This document shows positions 24,725 to 34,300 of a DNA stretch of 64,000 nucleotides, piece by piece (position 1 is the stretch's first letter; every line of letters starts with the position of its first letter). The notes under the pieces were generated by a model that had not been told where the DNA came from, searched no databases, and was given only the letters and a program-made list of their open reading frames with translations. Position numbers and translations under genes: made by a program. This DNA comes from Streptomyces sp. NK08204 (lineage in GTDB: Bacteria; Actinomycetota; Actinomycetes; Streptomycetales; Streptomycetaceae), in contig NZ_JAINVF010000009.1 of assembly GCF_020400585.1 (NCBI RefSeq), positions 205,770-269,769 of the forward strand. Direction: 5' to 3'.

Positions 24725-24967
24725 ATGCAGGGCACTGTGACGATGTACAGCACGACTTGGTGCGGCTACTGCCAGCGGCTGAAGAGCCAGCTGAGCCGGG
24801 AGGGCATCGCTTTCACCGAGATCAACATCGAGCAGGACCCGGAGTCCGCCGCTTTCGTGGAGAAGGCGAACGGCGGCAACCAGACGGTTCCGACCGTGCT
24901 CTTCGCGGACGGCACCACGCTGACGAACCCGTCGCTGGCGCAGGTGAAGCAGAAGCTCACCGCGTGA
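24725..24967 (+). CDS. mrx1: Mycoredoxin (glutaredoxin-like)
   Basis: An 80-residue thioredoxin-fold protein with the mycoredoxin active site CGYC at residues 13-16, the TVP cis-proline motif (QTVPTVLFADG) and a C-terminal helix. Mycoredoxins reduce mycothiol mixed disulfides on proteins and use the mycothiol/mycothione-reductase cycle. The ATG at 24725 follows a GAGG-containing stretch. A sigma-R type promoter sits 50-70 nt upstream. It lies next to uvrD2 as in mycobacteria. Confidence 0.93.
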   Translation: MQGTVTMYSTTWCGYCQRLKSQLSREGIAFTEINIEQDPESAAFVEKANGGNQTVPTVLFADGTTLTNPSLAQVKQKLTA

Positions 24968-25020
24968 TGCCCTGGTGAGGCTCCGCGGGCTTCCGCGGTG
25001 AGGCCCAGCGGTGACGTGCA

Positions 25021-25055
25021 GCAGGGTGGCCCCTGACGTTCAGGGGCCACCCTGC
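25021..25055. terminator. Bidirectional terminator between mrx1 and nudC
   Basis: A perfect 16-bp inverted repeat (GCAGGGTGGCCCCTGA and its complement) with a 3-nt loop, between two convergent genes. Confidence 0.85.
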
Positions 25056-25113
25056 TGTGTTTCTCTGGTCCACCAGGCGCTGTCGGGTGCTCGGACGGCG
25101 CTGTCGGGTTCGC

Positions 25114-26058
25114 TCAGACGGTGCTTCTGGTGGGCAGGGGCTTGCCGTACCACGTCTCGATCAGCCGGGCGGCGATGGAGATGCCGTAGGGCGGCAGCAC
25201 TTCGCCGGACTCGAAGGCGGCGTGGAGTTCCTCGCGGGAGAACCAGCGGGCCTCGTGGATCTCGTCGCCGTCGACGTCGATCTCCATGGAGGTGGCGTGG
25301 GCCATGAAGCCCAGCATCAGGCTGGACGGGAAGGGCCAGGGCTGGCTGGCCACGTACTCGACGGCGCCGACGGTGACGCCTACCTCCTCGTAGACCTCCC
25401 GGCGCACCGACTGCTCGATGGATTCGCCGGGCTCGACGAAGCCGGCGAGGGTGGAGAAGCGGCCCTCGGGCCAGTGGACCTGTCGGCCGAGCAGGATGCG
25501 GTCGTCCTCGTCGGTGACGGCCATGATCACGGCGGGGTCGGTGCGCGGGTAGTGCTCGGCGCCGCAGGCGGGGCAGCGGCGGATGTGGCCGGCGGCGGCG
25601 ATGACGGTGCGCTCGCCGCAGCGGGAGCAGAAGCGGTGGGTGCGCTGCCAGTTCTCCAGGCCGACGGCGTGCACCATGAGGCCCGCGTCGCGCGGGGAGA
25701 GCAGCAGGCCCGCCTCGCGCAGGCCGGCCGGGCGCGCGGACTGGTCGATGCGGCCGGGCAGCGAGTCCTTCTGGAGGGCGAAGTAGCTGACGCCGTCCTC
25801 GTCGATGCCGAGGAAGTAGCGGTGGGCCTCGGTGAGGGGGGCCTCGAAGGAGGGAGTCATGACGAGTTCGGTCCGGCCGTCCGGTGTCTCGTCGATCAGC
25901 ACCTGGCCGCCGGAGACCACGAAGCAGCGGGTCGTGGGGTGGCTCCACGCCGCCGCGAGCCAGGCCTCGTCCAGCCGGTGGTGGGCGGCGCGGTCGATGC
26001 CGCTCGGGGCGGTCAGCGAGATGGGTCGGTCGGCGGTGTGGTCGGTCCAGGTGGTCAC
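25114..26058 (-). CDS. nudC: NAD(+) diphosphatase NudC
   Basis: A 314-residue enzyme. The N-terminal NUDIX-like domain is followed by a four-cysteine zinc ribbon (Cys144, 147, 162, 165) and a Nudix box beginning GFVEPGES at 206, with REVYEEVGV. The NudC-specific SQPWPFPxS motif is at 238-246. It hydrolyses NAD(H) to NMN(H) and AMP and can remove NAD caps from RNA. The GTG at 26058 gives the family length. Convergent with mrx1; upstream of it lies the M20 dipeptidase on the same strand, 156 nt away. Confidence 0.95.
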   Translation of the reverse strand: MTTWTDHTADRPISLTAPSGIDRAAHHRLDEAWLAAAWSHPTTRCFVVSGGQVLIDETPDGRTELVMTPSFEAPLTEAHRYFLGIDEDGVSYFALQKDSLPGRIDQSARPAGLREAGLLLSPRDAGLMVHAVGLENWQRTHRFCSRCGERTVIAAAGHIRRCPACGAEHYPRTDPAVIMAVTDEDDRILLGRQVHWPEGRFSTLAGFVEPGESIEQSVRREVYEEVGVTVGAVEYVASQPWPFPSSLMLGFMAHATSMEIDVDGDEIHEARWFSREELHAAFESGEVLPPYGISIAARLIETWYGKPLPTRSTV

Positions 26059-26214
26059 GGGTGCTTCCAACTCCCCCGGTGGAAAGGTTCGTTTCGGCGG
26101 GCGGTTCGGCGGGACGTGGGCGGGCGGACACCGGGCCGGGTGCGGGCGGAGCGTGCGGGGCGGTGTCTCCAGTGTGCCCGGCACGCGCCGCCGTTCCGTA
26201 CGGCGCCTGCCGGT

Positions 26215-27618
26215 CTAGGGCGCGGGGTGCCAGTTCTCGGCCAGGTCTCCCCACAGGTAGGCGCTGGTCTCCACGCCCTTCACAAGGAGGTCCAGCTCGA
26301 CCTTCTCGTTCGGGGCGTGCCAGCCGTCGGAGGGCACGGAGATGCCCAGGAAGAGGACGGGGACGCCGAGGACCTCCTGGAGGTCGGCGGCGGGTCCGGA
26401 TCCACCCTCGCGGGTGAAGCGGACGGGGCTCTGGAAGGCTCGGCCCATGGCGCGGGCCACGGACTGCAGAGCGGGGTGGTCGAGCGGGGTCAGGCACGGC
26501 CGCGTGGCGGACCCGAAGGTGATCTCGTGCCGGATCCCGGCGGGGATCTGTTCGGCGGCCCAGGCGCGGACGGCCTTTTCGATGTGGTCGGGGTCCTGGC
26601 CGGCGACCAGCCGGAACGACAGCTTCACCATGGCCGAGGACGGGATGATCGTCTTGCTGCCGGGGCCCTGGTAGCCGCCGCCCATGCCGTTGACCTCGGC
26701 GGTCGGGCGGGCCCAGATGCGCTCCAGGGTGGTGAGTCCGGCCTCGCCGTGGGTGGCGTACGACTTGGCGGTGCGCAGCCACTCCTCCTCGTCGAAGGGC
26801 AGTTCGGCGAACAGGGCGCGCTCGCGGTCACTCAGCTCGATCACGCCGTCGTAGAAGCCGGGGACGGCCACGCGCGCGTGCTCGTCGTGCAGGGCGGCGA
26901 CCAGGCGGGCCGCGGCGGTGGCCGGGTTGGGGACGGCTCCGCCGAAGGAGCCTGAGTGGATGTCCTGGTCGGGGCCGTACAGCCGGATCTCGCACTCGGC
27001 GAGACCGCGCATGCCGGTGCAGACGGTCGGGGTGTCCTCGGACCACATGCCGGTGTCGGAGACGATCACGGCGTCGGCCGTGAGCCGGGCGGCGTGCTGC
27101 TCCACGAGGGTCCGGAAGTGCGGGGAGCCGGATTCCTCCTCGCCCTCGATCAGCAGCTTCAGGTTGACGGCGGGGGCGGTGCGGCCGGTGGCGGCGAGGT
27201 GGGCGCGGACGCCGAGTGTGTGGAAGAACACCTGGCCCTTGTCGTCGGCTGCCCCGCGCGCGTAGAGGCGGTTTCCGCGGACGACCGGTTCGAAGGGCTC
27301 GCTGTCCCAGCCGTCCTCGCGGGCGGCGGGCTGCACGTCGTGGTGGCCGTAGACGAGGATGGTGGGTGCCTCGGGGTCGCCGGAGGGCCACTCGGCGAAG
27401 ACGGCCGGGGCGCCCGGGGTCTCCCAGACCTCGGTGGTCTCGAAGCCGGTCTCCTTGAGCTTGGCGGCGAGCCAGTCGGCGCTGCGCCGCACGTCGGGCG
27501 CGTGGTCGGGCTGGGCCGACACGGACGGGATGCGCAGCCATGCGGCGAGGTCGTCGAGGAAGGCGGCGCGGTGCTGCTCGATGTACGTGCGGACAGCGCT
27601 GTCCGGGGTCTGGCTCAT
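26215..27618 (-). CDS. M20-family dipeptidase
   Basis: A 467-residue M20/M25/M40 metallopeptidase of the CNDP/DapE-like dipeptidase type. Zinc-site motifs are VYGHHDVQP, RGAADDKGQ and LIEGEEESGS, with a later aspartate and a C-terminal histidine (GWHAPNEKV). The dimerisation insert holds HSGSFGGAVPNP. It cleaves dipeptides or related amides in the cytoplasm; specificity is unknown. The ATG at 27618 has a GGGAG ribosome-binding site; a longer open frame to 27669 lacks one. It starts 47 nt downstream of adnB on the same strand. Confidence 0.92.
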   Translation of the reverse strand: MSQTPDSAVRTYIEQHRAAFLDDLAAWLRIPSVSAQPDHAPDVRRSADWLAAKLKETGFETTEVWETPGAPAVFAEWPSGDPEAPTILVYGHHDVQPAAREDGWDSEPFEPVVRGNRLYARGAADDKGQVFFHTLGVRAHLAATGRTAPAVNLKLLIEGEEESGSPHFRTLVEQHAARLTADAVIVSDTGMWSEDTPTVCTGMRGLAECEIRLYGPDQDIHSGSFGGAVPNPATAAARLVAALHDEHARVAVPGFYDGVIELSDRERALFAELPFDEEEWLRTAKSYATHGEAGLTTLERIWARPTAEVNGMGGGYQGPGSKTIIPSSAMVKLSFRLVAGQDPDHIEKAVRAWAAEQIPAGIRHEITFGSATRPCLTPLDHPALQSVARAMGRAFQSPVRFTREGGSGPAADLQEVLGVPVLFLGISVPSDGWHAPNEKVELDLLVKGVETSAYLWGDLAENWHPAP

Positions 27619-27665
27619 GCTCCCGAGCCTATCGGCCCGCACGGGCATCCTCGGCGGGCGGTTCG

Positions 27666-30600
27666 TCACATTGCGGTTGCCTGGTGTGCCACTTCGGCGT
27701 CTTCCGTGAGGAGCCGTTCGAGGGCGGCCCGGTCCGGCAGGTCCACGGGGCGTACGACCTCGCCGCTGCGTACATAGAGGAAGGCCGCGGAGACCGATTC
27801 GGGCGGAATGCCCTGTTGTTCGGCCCAGGCCAGCCGGTAGACGGCGAGCTGGAGCGGGTCGGCGGTGTGGTCGCGGCCGGTCTTCCAGTCCACGATCTCG
27901 TACGTCGCCGTGTCGCCGTCGCCGTTCTTGTAGACGGCGTCGATGCGGCCTCGTACGACGCGGCCGGCGAGGGTGAGCTGGAAGGGCGCCTCGACCCGGT
28001 GGGGCGTGCGCTGGGCGTACTCGGTGCGTTCGAAGGCCTCCTTGAGGGCTTCCAGATCGTGTTCGTCGGTGATCTCGGCGTCGGTGCCGGGCTGCTCGTC
28101 GGGTTCCAGCAGGGGCAGCGTGAGTTCCTCGAAGCGGGCTTCGACCCAGGCGTGGAACCTGGTGCCCCGGCGCGCGGCGGGTTGCGGAGGGCGCGGCATG
28201 GGGCGTGCGAGTTCCTGTGCGAGCCCGTCGGGGTCCTCTGCGAGGCGCAGCAGCTGTGAGGCGGTCAGCGTGGCCGGCAGGGGAACGTCGGTGACGCTCT
28301 GCCGGGCGCGCAGCAGCTCGCCGGTGAGCGCGTCGAGGTCGCGGTCCCAGGAGGCGATGACCCGGGCCTCCTCCGGTGTGACCAGGGTGCCGGGAGTGCT
28401 GCGCGTGCCGGGCGTGTGCGCCGGCTCGGTGGGGGCGGTCGCCTGGTGGGGAAGGGTGGGAAGGCCGGTGCTCCAGGACTCCCGGTCGCCGGGCTCCTCG
28501 GGGTGCGGCATGCCGTCGACACAGGGCGGCACGGCACCGTCGCTGCCGTAGGCCGGCTGTTCGCCGTACGAGGCGTCCTCGCCGTACGAGGCGTCCTCGC
28601 CGTACGAGGCGTCCTCGCCGTACGAGGCGTCCTCGCCGTACGAGGCGTCCTCGTCGTACGGCAGCCCGTCGCCGTAGGGCTCATCGTCGTCCGGGGGCGG
28701 CGGCCAGTCGGGGTCCTCGTAGGTGTCGGGGTCATGGCCGGGCGGCACGTCGGCCTGGGCGGCGATGGCGTCCAGGTGGGCGAGGACCGTTCGGGCGGCT
28801 GCGCGGCGGCGGCCCAGGGCCGCGTCGTCCAGGGGCAGCGGCCAGACCTGGTCGGCGGTGGCCGTCTGCAGGGCCGGGTTCTGCTCGTCCTCGGCGGGCT
28901 CGTCGGCCCATGCCTCGATCTCGCCGTGTCCGGCGGCGCAGTGCTCGTACAGGGCGCGGAGGAAGTCGGAGGGGCCTCGTGGCTTCTTCTGGCTGGGCCC
29001 CCACCAGTGGCCGGAGCCGAGCAGGAGGGAGCGGGGGCGGGTGAAAGCGACGTAGCCGAGGCGGAGTTCCTCGGTGTGCTGGTGCTCCTTCATGGCCTCG
29101 TGGAAGGCCTTCATACCGCGCGAGTCCCAGGTCTCCATGTCGGGCAGGGTGTCGGTGTCGCCGCGCAGGGCGTGCGGGAGCACCTTGGCCTGCGCGGTCC
29201 ACTTCTCGCGGCCCTGGGCGCTGGGGAAGGTGCCGTTCACGAGTCCGGGGACGGCGACGACGTCCCACTCCAGGCCTTTGGACTTGTGGGCGGTGAGCAC
29301 CTTGACGGTGTTCTCTCCGCCGGGCAGGGCGTTGTCGAGGCCTTTTTCGTACTGGGCGGCGGTGCGCAGGAAACCGAGGAAGGCGAGCAGAGTGGCGTCC
29401 GCGTCGCTCGCGGCGAAGGAGGCGGCGACGTCGAGGAAGTTCGACAGGGTCTCGCGGCGGCGAGCGGCCAGGGCGTGGGGGGACGCCGACAGCTCCACCT
29501 CCAGGCCGGTGACGGCGAGGACGCGGTGCAGGACGTCCATCAGCGGGTCGGACAGGGAACGGCGCAGGTCGCGCAGTTCGGCCGCCAGGCGGGCGAAGCG
29601 CACGCGCGCGTCTGGGGAGAACGGCAGCCCGTCGTCGTCCCCGTCGCCGTCTCCCAGGGGGGACTCCAGGAAAGTGTCCAGAGCGTCCGCGAGCGATATC
29701 ACCTCTGACGGGTCGGTCCCTTCGACGGCCTCGGCGAGCCTGCGGTCGGGGTCGTCGGCGCCGTCCACGCGCGCGTGGGCGACCAGCAGGCGGGCGCGGC
29801 GGCCCAGAAGGGCGAGGTCGCGTGGTCCGATGCGCCAGCGCGGGCCGGTGAGCAGACGGACCAGGGAGGCGTTGGCGCCGGGGTCCTGGAGGACCTCGCA
29901 GACGGCGACCAGGTCGGCGACCTCGGGCAGGTGCAGCAGCCCGGAGAGGCCGACGACCTCGACGGGGACGTCCCGGGCGACGAGGGCGCCCTGGATCTCG
30001 GCGAAGTCCGTCGCGGTGCGGCACAGTACGGCGATCTCGCCGGGGGCCTTTCCGGTGCGCACGAGGTGGGCGACGGAGTCGGCGATCCAGGCGATCTCCT
30101 CGGCGTGGGTGCGCAGCAGGGCGCAGCGGACCGTGCCGTCGCGTTCGGCGCCGGGGGCCGGGCGGAGGGCCTCCACACCCGCGTGCATGGCGCGCAGGGG
30201 CTCGGCCAGGCCGTTGGCCAGGTCGAGGAGGCGGCCGCCGCTGCGGCGGTTCTCGCTGAGCGCCTGCCGGGTGGCGGGGCGGCCGTCGGCGTGGGCGAAG
30301 TGCTCGGGGAAGTCGTCCAGGTTGGCCACGGAGGCACCGCGCCAGCCGTAGATGGCCTGGCAGGGGTCGCCGACGGCGGTGACCGGGTGGCCGGTGCCGC
30401 CTCCGAACAGACCCGCCAGCAGGATGCGCTGGGCCACCGAGGTGTCCTGGTACTCGTCCAAGAGGACCACGCGGAACTCTTCGCGCAGCAGGCGGCCGAC
30501 CTCGGGGATGCGTGCGAGGCGGGCGGACAGGGCGATCTGGTCACCGAAGTCGAGCAGGTCGCGCTCGCGCTTGGCGGCCCGGTAGCGCCGGACGAGTTCG

Positions 30601-31265
30601 GTGAGTTCGCGGCGGGCGGCGGCCGTCTCGGGGACCTTGCGCAGGTCCGCGTTGGTGAGCTTGGCGCCCTCCAGGGTGTGCAGCAGGTCCGTGTCCCAGG
30701 CGCGCAGTTCCTCGGGGTCCACGAGGTGCTCGGCGAGTTCGGAGTCGAGGGCGAGCAGGTCGCTGACGAGGTCGGTGAAGGAGCGGGTCAGCGCCGGATA
30801 GGGGCCGGGCGCCTCGCGCAGCACGCGCGCGGCGAGCTGGTAGCGGGTGGCGTCGGCCAGCAGGCGGGAGGCCGGTTCCAGGCCGATGCGCAGGCCGTGG
30901 TCGGTGAGCAGCCGGCCGGCGAAGGAGTGGTAGGTCGAGATGACCGGCTCGCCCGGCGGGTTGTCCGGGTCGCTGACGTCGGGGTCGGTGACGCCTGCCT
31001 TGATCAGGGCCGTGCGGACCCGCTCGGCGAGTTCGCCGGCGGCCTTGTTGGTGAAGGTCAGGCCGAGGACCTGTTCAGGGGCCACCTGCCCGGTGCCGAC
31101 CAGCCAGACCACGCGGGCTGCCATCACCGTCGTCTTGCCCGACCCGGCGCCGGCCACGATCACCTGCGGGGCGGGCGGCGCGGTGATGCAGGCCGTCTGC
31201 TCCGGGGTGAAGGGGATGCCGAGGAGCTCCTTGAGCTGCTCGGGGTCGGTGATGCGGGCGGGCAT
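27666..31265 (-). CDS. adnB: AdnB-type helicase-nuclease subunit
   Basis: A 1199-residue UvrD-like motor with C-terminal nuclease. Walker A GAGSGKT is at 39-45; DEYQDTSVAQ and GDPCQAIYGWRGAS follow, and AHKSKGLEWD lies further on. The nuclease is of the RecB/PD-(D/E)XK type, with GRIDAVY and VDWKTG near the end. With AdnA it forms the mycobacterial-type end-resecting motor-nuclease of double-strand break repair. Unusually, it has an acidic, Tyr/Gly-rich insert (about residues 860-910) with five exact DASYGE repeats. The gene order adnA-adnB and the 115-nt gap match an operon. Confidence 0.93.
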   Translation of the reverse strand: MPARITDPEQLKELLGIPFTPEQTACITAPPAPQVIVAGAGSGKTTVMAARVVWLVGTGQVAPEQVLGLTFTNKAAGELAERVRTALIKAGVTDPDVSDPDNPPGEPVISTYHSFAGRLLTDHGLRIGLEPASRLLADATRYQLAARVLREAPGPYPALTRSFTDLVSDLLALDSELAEHLVDPEELRAWDTDLLHTLEGAKLTNADLRKVPETAAARRELTELVRRYRAAKRERDLLDFGDQIALSARLARIPEVGRLLREEFRVVLLDEYQDTSVAQRILLAGLFGGGTGHPVTAVGDPCQAIYGWRGASVANLDDFPEHFAHADGRPATRQALSENRRSGGRLLDLANGLAEPLRAMHAGVEALRPAPGAERDGTVRCALLRTHAEEIAWIADSVAHLVRTGKAPGEIAVLCRTATDFAEIQGALVARDVPVEVVGLSGLLHLPEVADLVAVCEVLQDPGANASLVRLLTGPRWRIGPRDLALLGRRARLLVAHARVDGADDPDRRLAEAVEGTDPSEVISLADALDTFLESPLGDGDGDDDGLPFSPDARVRFARLAAELRDLRRSLSDPLMDVLHRVLAVTGLEVELSASPHALAARRRETLSNFLDVAASFAASDADATLLAFLGFLRTAAQYEKGLDNALPGGENTVKVLTAHKSKGLEWDVVAVPGLVNGTFPSAQGREKWTAQAKVLPHALRGDTDTLPDMETWDSRGMKAFHEAMKEHQHTEELRLGYVAFTRPRSLLLGSGHWWGPSQKKPRGPSDFLRALYEHCAAGHGEIEAWADEPAEDEQNPALQTATADQVWPLPLDDAALGRRRAAARTVLAHLDAIAAQADVPPGHDPDTYEDPDWPPPPDDDEPYGDGLPYDEDASYGEDASYGEDASYGEDASYGEDASYGEQPAYGSDGAVPPCVDGMPHPEEPGDRESWSTGLPTLPHQATAPTEPAHTPGTRSTPGTLVTPEEARVIASWDRDLDALTGELLRARQSVTDVPLPATLTASQLLRLAEDPDGLAQELARPMPRPPQPAARRGTRFHAWVEARFEELTLPLLEPDEQPGTDAEITDEHDLEALKEAFERTEYAQRTPHRVEAPFQLTLAGRVVRGRIDAVYKNGDGDTATYEIVDWKTGRDHTADPLQLAVYRLAWAEQQGIPPESVSAAFLYVRSGEVVRPVDLPDRAALERLLTEDAEVAHQATAM
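28563..28652. repeat. Five exact 18-bp coding repeats in adnB
   Basis: The unit GCCGTACGAGGCGTCCTC is repeated five times without change. On the minus strand it encodes the six-residue repeat EDASYG in the acidic linker of AdnB. Confidence 0.95.
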
Positions 31266-31380
31266 GAGGTCACAGGCTAGCGGCGGGCACTGACAATCGA
31301 GGACGGATCGGCCCCTCGGAGAGGAAGAAACGCAGGTCAGCGCATGGGGTGCCGTACGTCACCCAGGCTGCTGGCGCCGG

Positions 31381-34300
31381 TCACTCGACGACCTGCCGTC
31401 CCTCGGGCCGTGCGCTGCACGCGGCGCGGAACGCGCAGTGGGTGCAGTGCTGCCCCGTGGTGGGGGTGAACCGCTCGTCGAGGACCTTTCCCGCGGCGGT
31501 GGCCAGCAGATCGCCGACCCACTCCCCCGACGGCGGTTCCTGCGCCTGCACCTTGGGCAGGGCGTCACCGCCGTCCCGTTTGGCGGCGCCCTGCCGCAGA
31601 TGCACGAGCTCAGCACCGCCGGGTTCGGGCCGTACGCCGTCGAAGACGCTGTCCACGGCGCCCTCGCGGACGGCGAGCTGGTAGACGGCGAGCTGCGGGT
31701 GGCGTCCCACTTCGGCGGCGCTGGGTGCCTGCTTGCCCGTCTTGAAGTCGACGACGTAGGCGCGGCCCTCCGCGTCGGTCTCGACGCGGTCCATCTGGCC
31801 GCGGATGCGGACGTGGTAGCCGCCCGCTTCGAGCGTGACGTCGAAGTCGTGTTCGCTCGCCACGGGTGTGCGGCCGGTGCGGTCCAGGACGTGCCAGTTG
31901 AGGAAGCGTTCGAGCGCCAGACGCGCGTTGTCCTTCTCCTGCTGCGACTTCCAGGGCGCGTCGAAGGCGAGCGCGTTCCACACCGAGTCCAGGCGTTCCA
32001 TGAGGACGTCCAGGTCGGCGGCGGTTCGGCCGGAGGCGACCTCGTCGGCGAGGACATGGACGACGTTGCCGAAGCCCTGCGCGGCGGTGGCGGGCGCGTC
32101 GGCCTTCACCTCGCGGCCCAGGAACCACTGCAGGGCGCATGTGTTGGCGAGCTGGTCGAGGGCGCTGCCGGAGAGCACGACGGGCTGGTCCTGGTGACGC
32201 AGCGGCACCCTGCTCTCGGTCGGCTCGAACATTCCCCACCAGCGGTAGGGGTGCGCGGACGGCACCAGGGGGCGGCCGTCCTCGTCGGCGAGCGCGGCCA
32301 GTCTGGCCAGCCGGCGGGCGGCGGCCTCCCGGAGGGCGGCGGAGGCGTGCGGGTCGACGGTGGTGGCGCGCAGCTCGGCGACGAGCGCGGCCACGGACAG
32401 CGGGCGGCGGGGGCGGCCGGTGACGTCCCGGGGCTCGACGCCCAGCTCGGTCAGGAACCGGGAGGGCTGGTCGCCGTCGTCGGCGGGTGCCTTCACGGCG
32501 GTGACGACGAGGCGTTCACGTGCGCGGGTGGCGGCGACGTAGAACAGGCGGCGCTCCTCGGCGAGCAGCGCCCCCGGAGTGAGCGGTTCGGCGAGTCCGT
32601 CGCGCCCGATGCGGTCGGCCTCCAGCAGCGAGCCTCGGCGGCGCAGGTCGGGCCACAGGCCCTCCTGGACGCCCGCGACGACGACCAGCCGCCACTCCAG
32701 GCCCTTGGCTCGGTGGACCGTCATCAGGCGGACGGCGTCGGGCCGTACCGCGCGGCGGGTCAGTGTGTCGGCGGCTATGTCCTCGGCCGCGATCTCCTCC
32801 AGGAAGTTCAGGGCTCCGCGGCCTCCGATGCGCTCCTCCGCCCGCGCGGCGGTAGCGAACAGTGCGCACACGGCATCGAGGTCACGGTCGGCGTTGCGGC
32901 CGGCCGCGCCGCCGCGCCGGGCGGCCCGCTCCAGGCGCGCGGGCCACGGTGTGCCCGCCCACAGGTCCCACAGCGCCTCCTCGGCTGTGCCACCGCGCGC
33001 CAGGCGTTCCCGGGCGGTGCGCAGCAGCGCGCCGAGCCGTTGCGCCCCGCGCGCGTACGACGGGTCGTGCACTGCCAGGCGTTCGGGCTCGGCCAGCGCC
33101 CGCGCGAGCAGTTCGTCGGACGGCGGCGGGAACGGGTTCCCGGCGGCCCGCTCCTCCTCGCGCAGGGCGCGGCCGAGGCGACGCAGATCGGCGGTGTCCA
33201 TGCAGGCGAGGGGGGAGGCGAGCAGGCTGAGAGCGGTCTCGGCGTCGAGCCAGGCGGTGTCGGTGACGGGTGCATCCTCGACGACGCCGGGCGCCTGCGC
33301 GGCCTTGGCGACGCCGGGTGTCTGAGGCGTCTCCTCGGTGCCCGGCGCCTGCGGCGCCTCGCCCGTGTCCGTCGTCCGCGTGCCTTCCTCCGCCGGCGTC
33401 GTCCCGTCTGTCGGCGTCGTCTCCTCCCCCTGTGCCTTCTCCTCCGCCTGCCCCTTCTCCTCCGCCTGCCCCTTCTCCTCCGCCTGCGCCGTCTCCTCCG
33501 CCTGTGCCGTCTCTTCAAAGCGGCGTGCCTCGGCGGTCGCCACCGCGCGGAGTGCCGTCAGGAGCGGGGCCACCGCGGGCTCGTGGCGGAGGGGAAGGTC
33601 GTCGCCGTCGATGTCCAGTGGGACGCCGGCCGCAGTGAGGGCGCGGCGCAGGGTCGGGATCGTGCGGGATCCCGCGCGTACGAGGACGGCCATGTCGCTC
33701 CAGGGAACACCGTCCTCCAGGTGTGCCCGGCGCAGGATGTCCGCGATGTTGTCCAGTTCCGTACCGGACGTCGGGTACGTGTAGACCTCGACGCGACCGC
33801 CGTCCTGTACCGGGGCGGGTTCGCGGTGGGCGCGTACCTTGGCGGCGGGCAGCCGGGGCAGCGGCATGCGCTGGGTGATCAGGCGGGTCGCGGCGAGCAG
33901 GGCGGCGCCGGAGCGGCGGGAGACGCGCAGCACCTCGACGGGGGCCGGACGGCCGTCCGCGCGCGGGAAGGCCGCCGGGAAGTCGAGGATGCCGTTCACG
34001 TCGGCGCCCCGGAAGGTGTAGATCGACTGGTCGGGGTCGCCGAAGGCGACGAGGGTGCGCCCGCCGCCGGCCAGCGTGTGCAGCAGCCGCACCTGGGCCG
34101 GGTCGGTGTCCTGGTACTCGTCGACGTACACGGCGTCGTACTGGGCGGCGAGCCGGGCGGCCGTGTCGGGCCGGCGGGCGAGCAGGACGGCGCGGTGGAC
34201 GAGTTCCGCGTAGTCGATCACTCCCTGCAGGTCGAGGACGTCGAGGTATTCGGCGAGGAATGCGGCGGCTGCGCGCCAGTCGGGGCGGCCGATACGGCGG

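Noticed and set aside
28563..28652. Regular 18-bp repeats as a possible CRISPR array
   Set aside because: No spacers; units are head to tail, in frame, and lie in adnB.
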